This document shows positions 62,165-62,385 of a DNA stretch of 62,385 nucleotides, piece after piece; within the stretch, counting starts at the first letter, position 1; each line of letters starts with the position of its first letter. The stretch lies in contig CAJTCE010000023.1 in NCBI GenBank assembly GCA_910574745.1, forward strand, positions 1 to 62,385, written 5' to 3'. Made by a program: the position numbers and the translations under genes. This stretch comes from Lachnospiraceae bacterium (GTDB lineage: Bacteria; Bacillota; Clostridia; Lachnospirales; Lachnospiraceae). The notes under the pieces are model-generated. The model saw nothing but the letters and a program-made list of their open reading frames with translations. It was not told the DNA's origin and made no database searches.

Positions 62165-62385
62165 CCCAAGATAGGTCCGATGTCCGCCATCATAAATTGT
62201 CAATTCTGATTCAGAACCCTGCCAGCACATCTGCCCATCTCATTTTTTATGAACAGATAATTTACTCAAACTTCCCACACCAATAAGGTGTGTTGAACCT
62301 TGAAAATTCAATATTTCAGCCAATAAAAAAGGCATAAATAGCACTCTTTTGATATAATGGAGTTGTCGAGAAACCATTCTAACAA
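62165..62385. other. Non-coding right edge with plus-strand promoter-like sequence
   Basis: No gene is seen. A TATAAT at 62353-62358 on the plus strand has a poor -35, and a hairpin CACACC-AATAA-GGTGTG lies near 62277-62293. The stretch may be the left end of another mobile element or the leader of a plus-strand gene beyond the edge. Confidence 0.35.

Noticed and set aside
1-62385. tRNA or rRNA genes
   Set aside because: No cloverleaf or rRNA core was recognised in the intergenic stretches; only rnpB was found among stable RNAs.
62281-62385. Second IS copy forming a composite transposon with the left fragment
   Set aside because: No matching terminal inverted repeat could be found between the two window ends by eye, and no transposase codons are inside the window on the right.

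Overview
The window looks like chromosomal DNA of a low-to-moderate GC Gram-positive anaerobe of the Clostridia, most likely a Lachnospiraceae member. The basis is the Firmicutes-type block dgt-dnaG-rpoD-trmK-nif3, a two-gene SUF-like minimal system (SufB/D plus SufC), an agr locus with an HQP-type cyclic-lactone AgrD, a YtrA-type GntR/ABC locus, DUF5685 and DUF4125 proteins, and a class A-like rnpB. The lineage is inferred from gene families and layout; no alignment was run. Nearly every gene is on the minus strand, so operons read from right to left. The one complete plus-strand gene is an acyltransferase at 34950.

Layout, left to right. Positions 1-120 are the C-terminal end of a transposase. 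245-14164 is a single 13.9-kb gene for a secreted RHS/YD-repeat protein whose N-terminal third consists of four super-repeats of about 350-395 residues; its C-terminal toxin-like tip is short and has no visible immunity gene. 14473-16129 encodes a minimal Fe-S assembly pair. 16268-20291 is an agr quorum-sensing locus (AgrB, an AgrD missing from simple ORF lists, an AgrC-like GHKL kinase and two LytTR response regulators) with a 21-bp-period direct-repeat operator in front of agrD. 20324-22462 encodes two G3E (CobW-type) GTPases: one is fused to a YcgQ/DUF1980-like tail, the other carries a 36-bp tandem repeat coding for a His-rich loop. exoA and hflX follow.

25021-27630 is a GntR-regulated ABC exporter with a visible promoter/operator. 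27947-29933 has a DUF3298 lipoprotein, a YbjQ protein and a MerR regulator with the hallmark 19-bp-spacer promoter. 30081-31994 is a DnaJ/DUF5685/zinc-ribbon operon. 32322-34823 is HAD phosphatase-thiN-acyltransferase. 34950-42140 is dominated by surface O-acylation genes: two MBOAT acyltransferases, each beside a DHHW/SGNH-type partner, plus two acyltransferase-3 proteins. rnpB (42161-42507), a TGS-containing uridine-kinase-like protein and the nif3-trmK-rpoD-dnaG-dgt block follow.

50376-55282 is an ECF sigma factor operon with a putative membrane regulator and an ABC/FtsX-type transporter. 55424-59737 has an SGNH hydrolase, a DUF4125 protein and two lipoproteins. 59797-61949 is a BlaI/BlaR1-type protease-repressor pair in which the receptor has an extracellular domain unlike a penicillin-binding domain; two dyad operators sit in its promoter. 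The right end holds a minus-strand terminator and non-coding, promoter-like DNA.

The parts most worth a second look are the agr locus with its predicted peptide and operator, the giant RHS protein, the GTPase-DUF1980 fusion, and the BlaR1-like receptor of unknown ligand.
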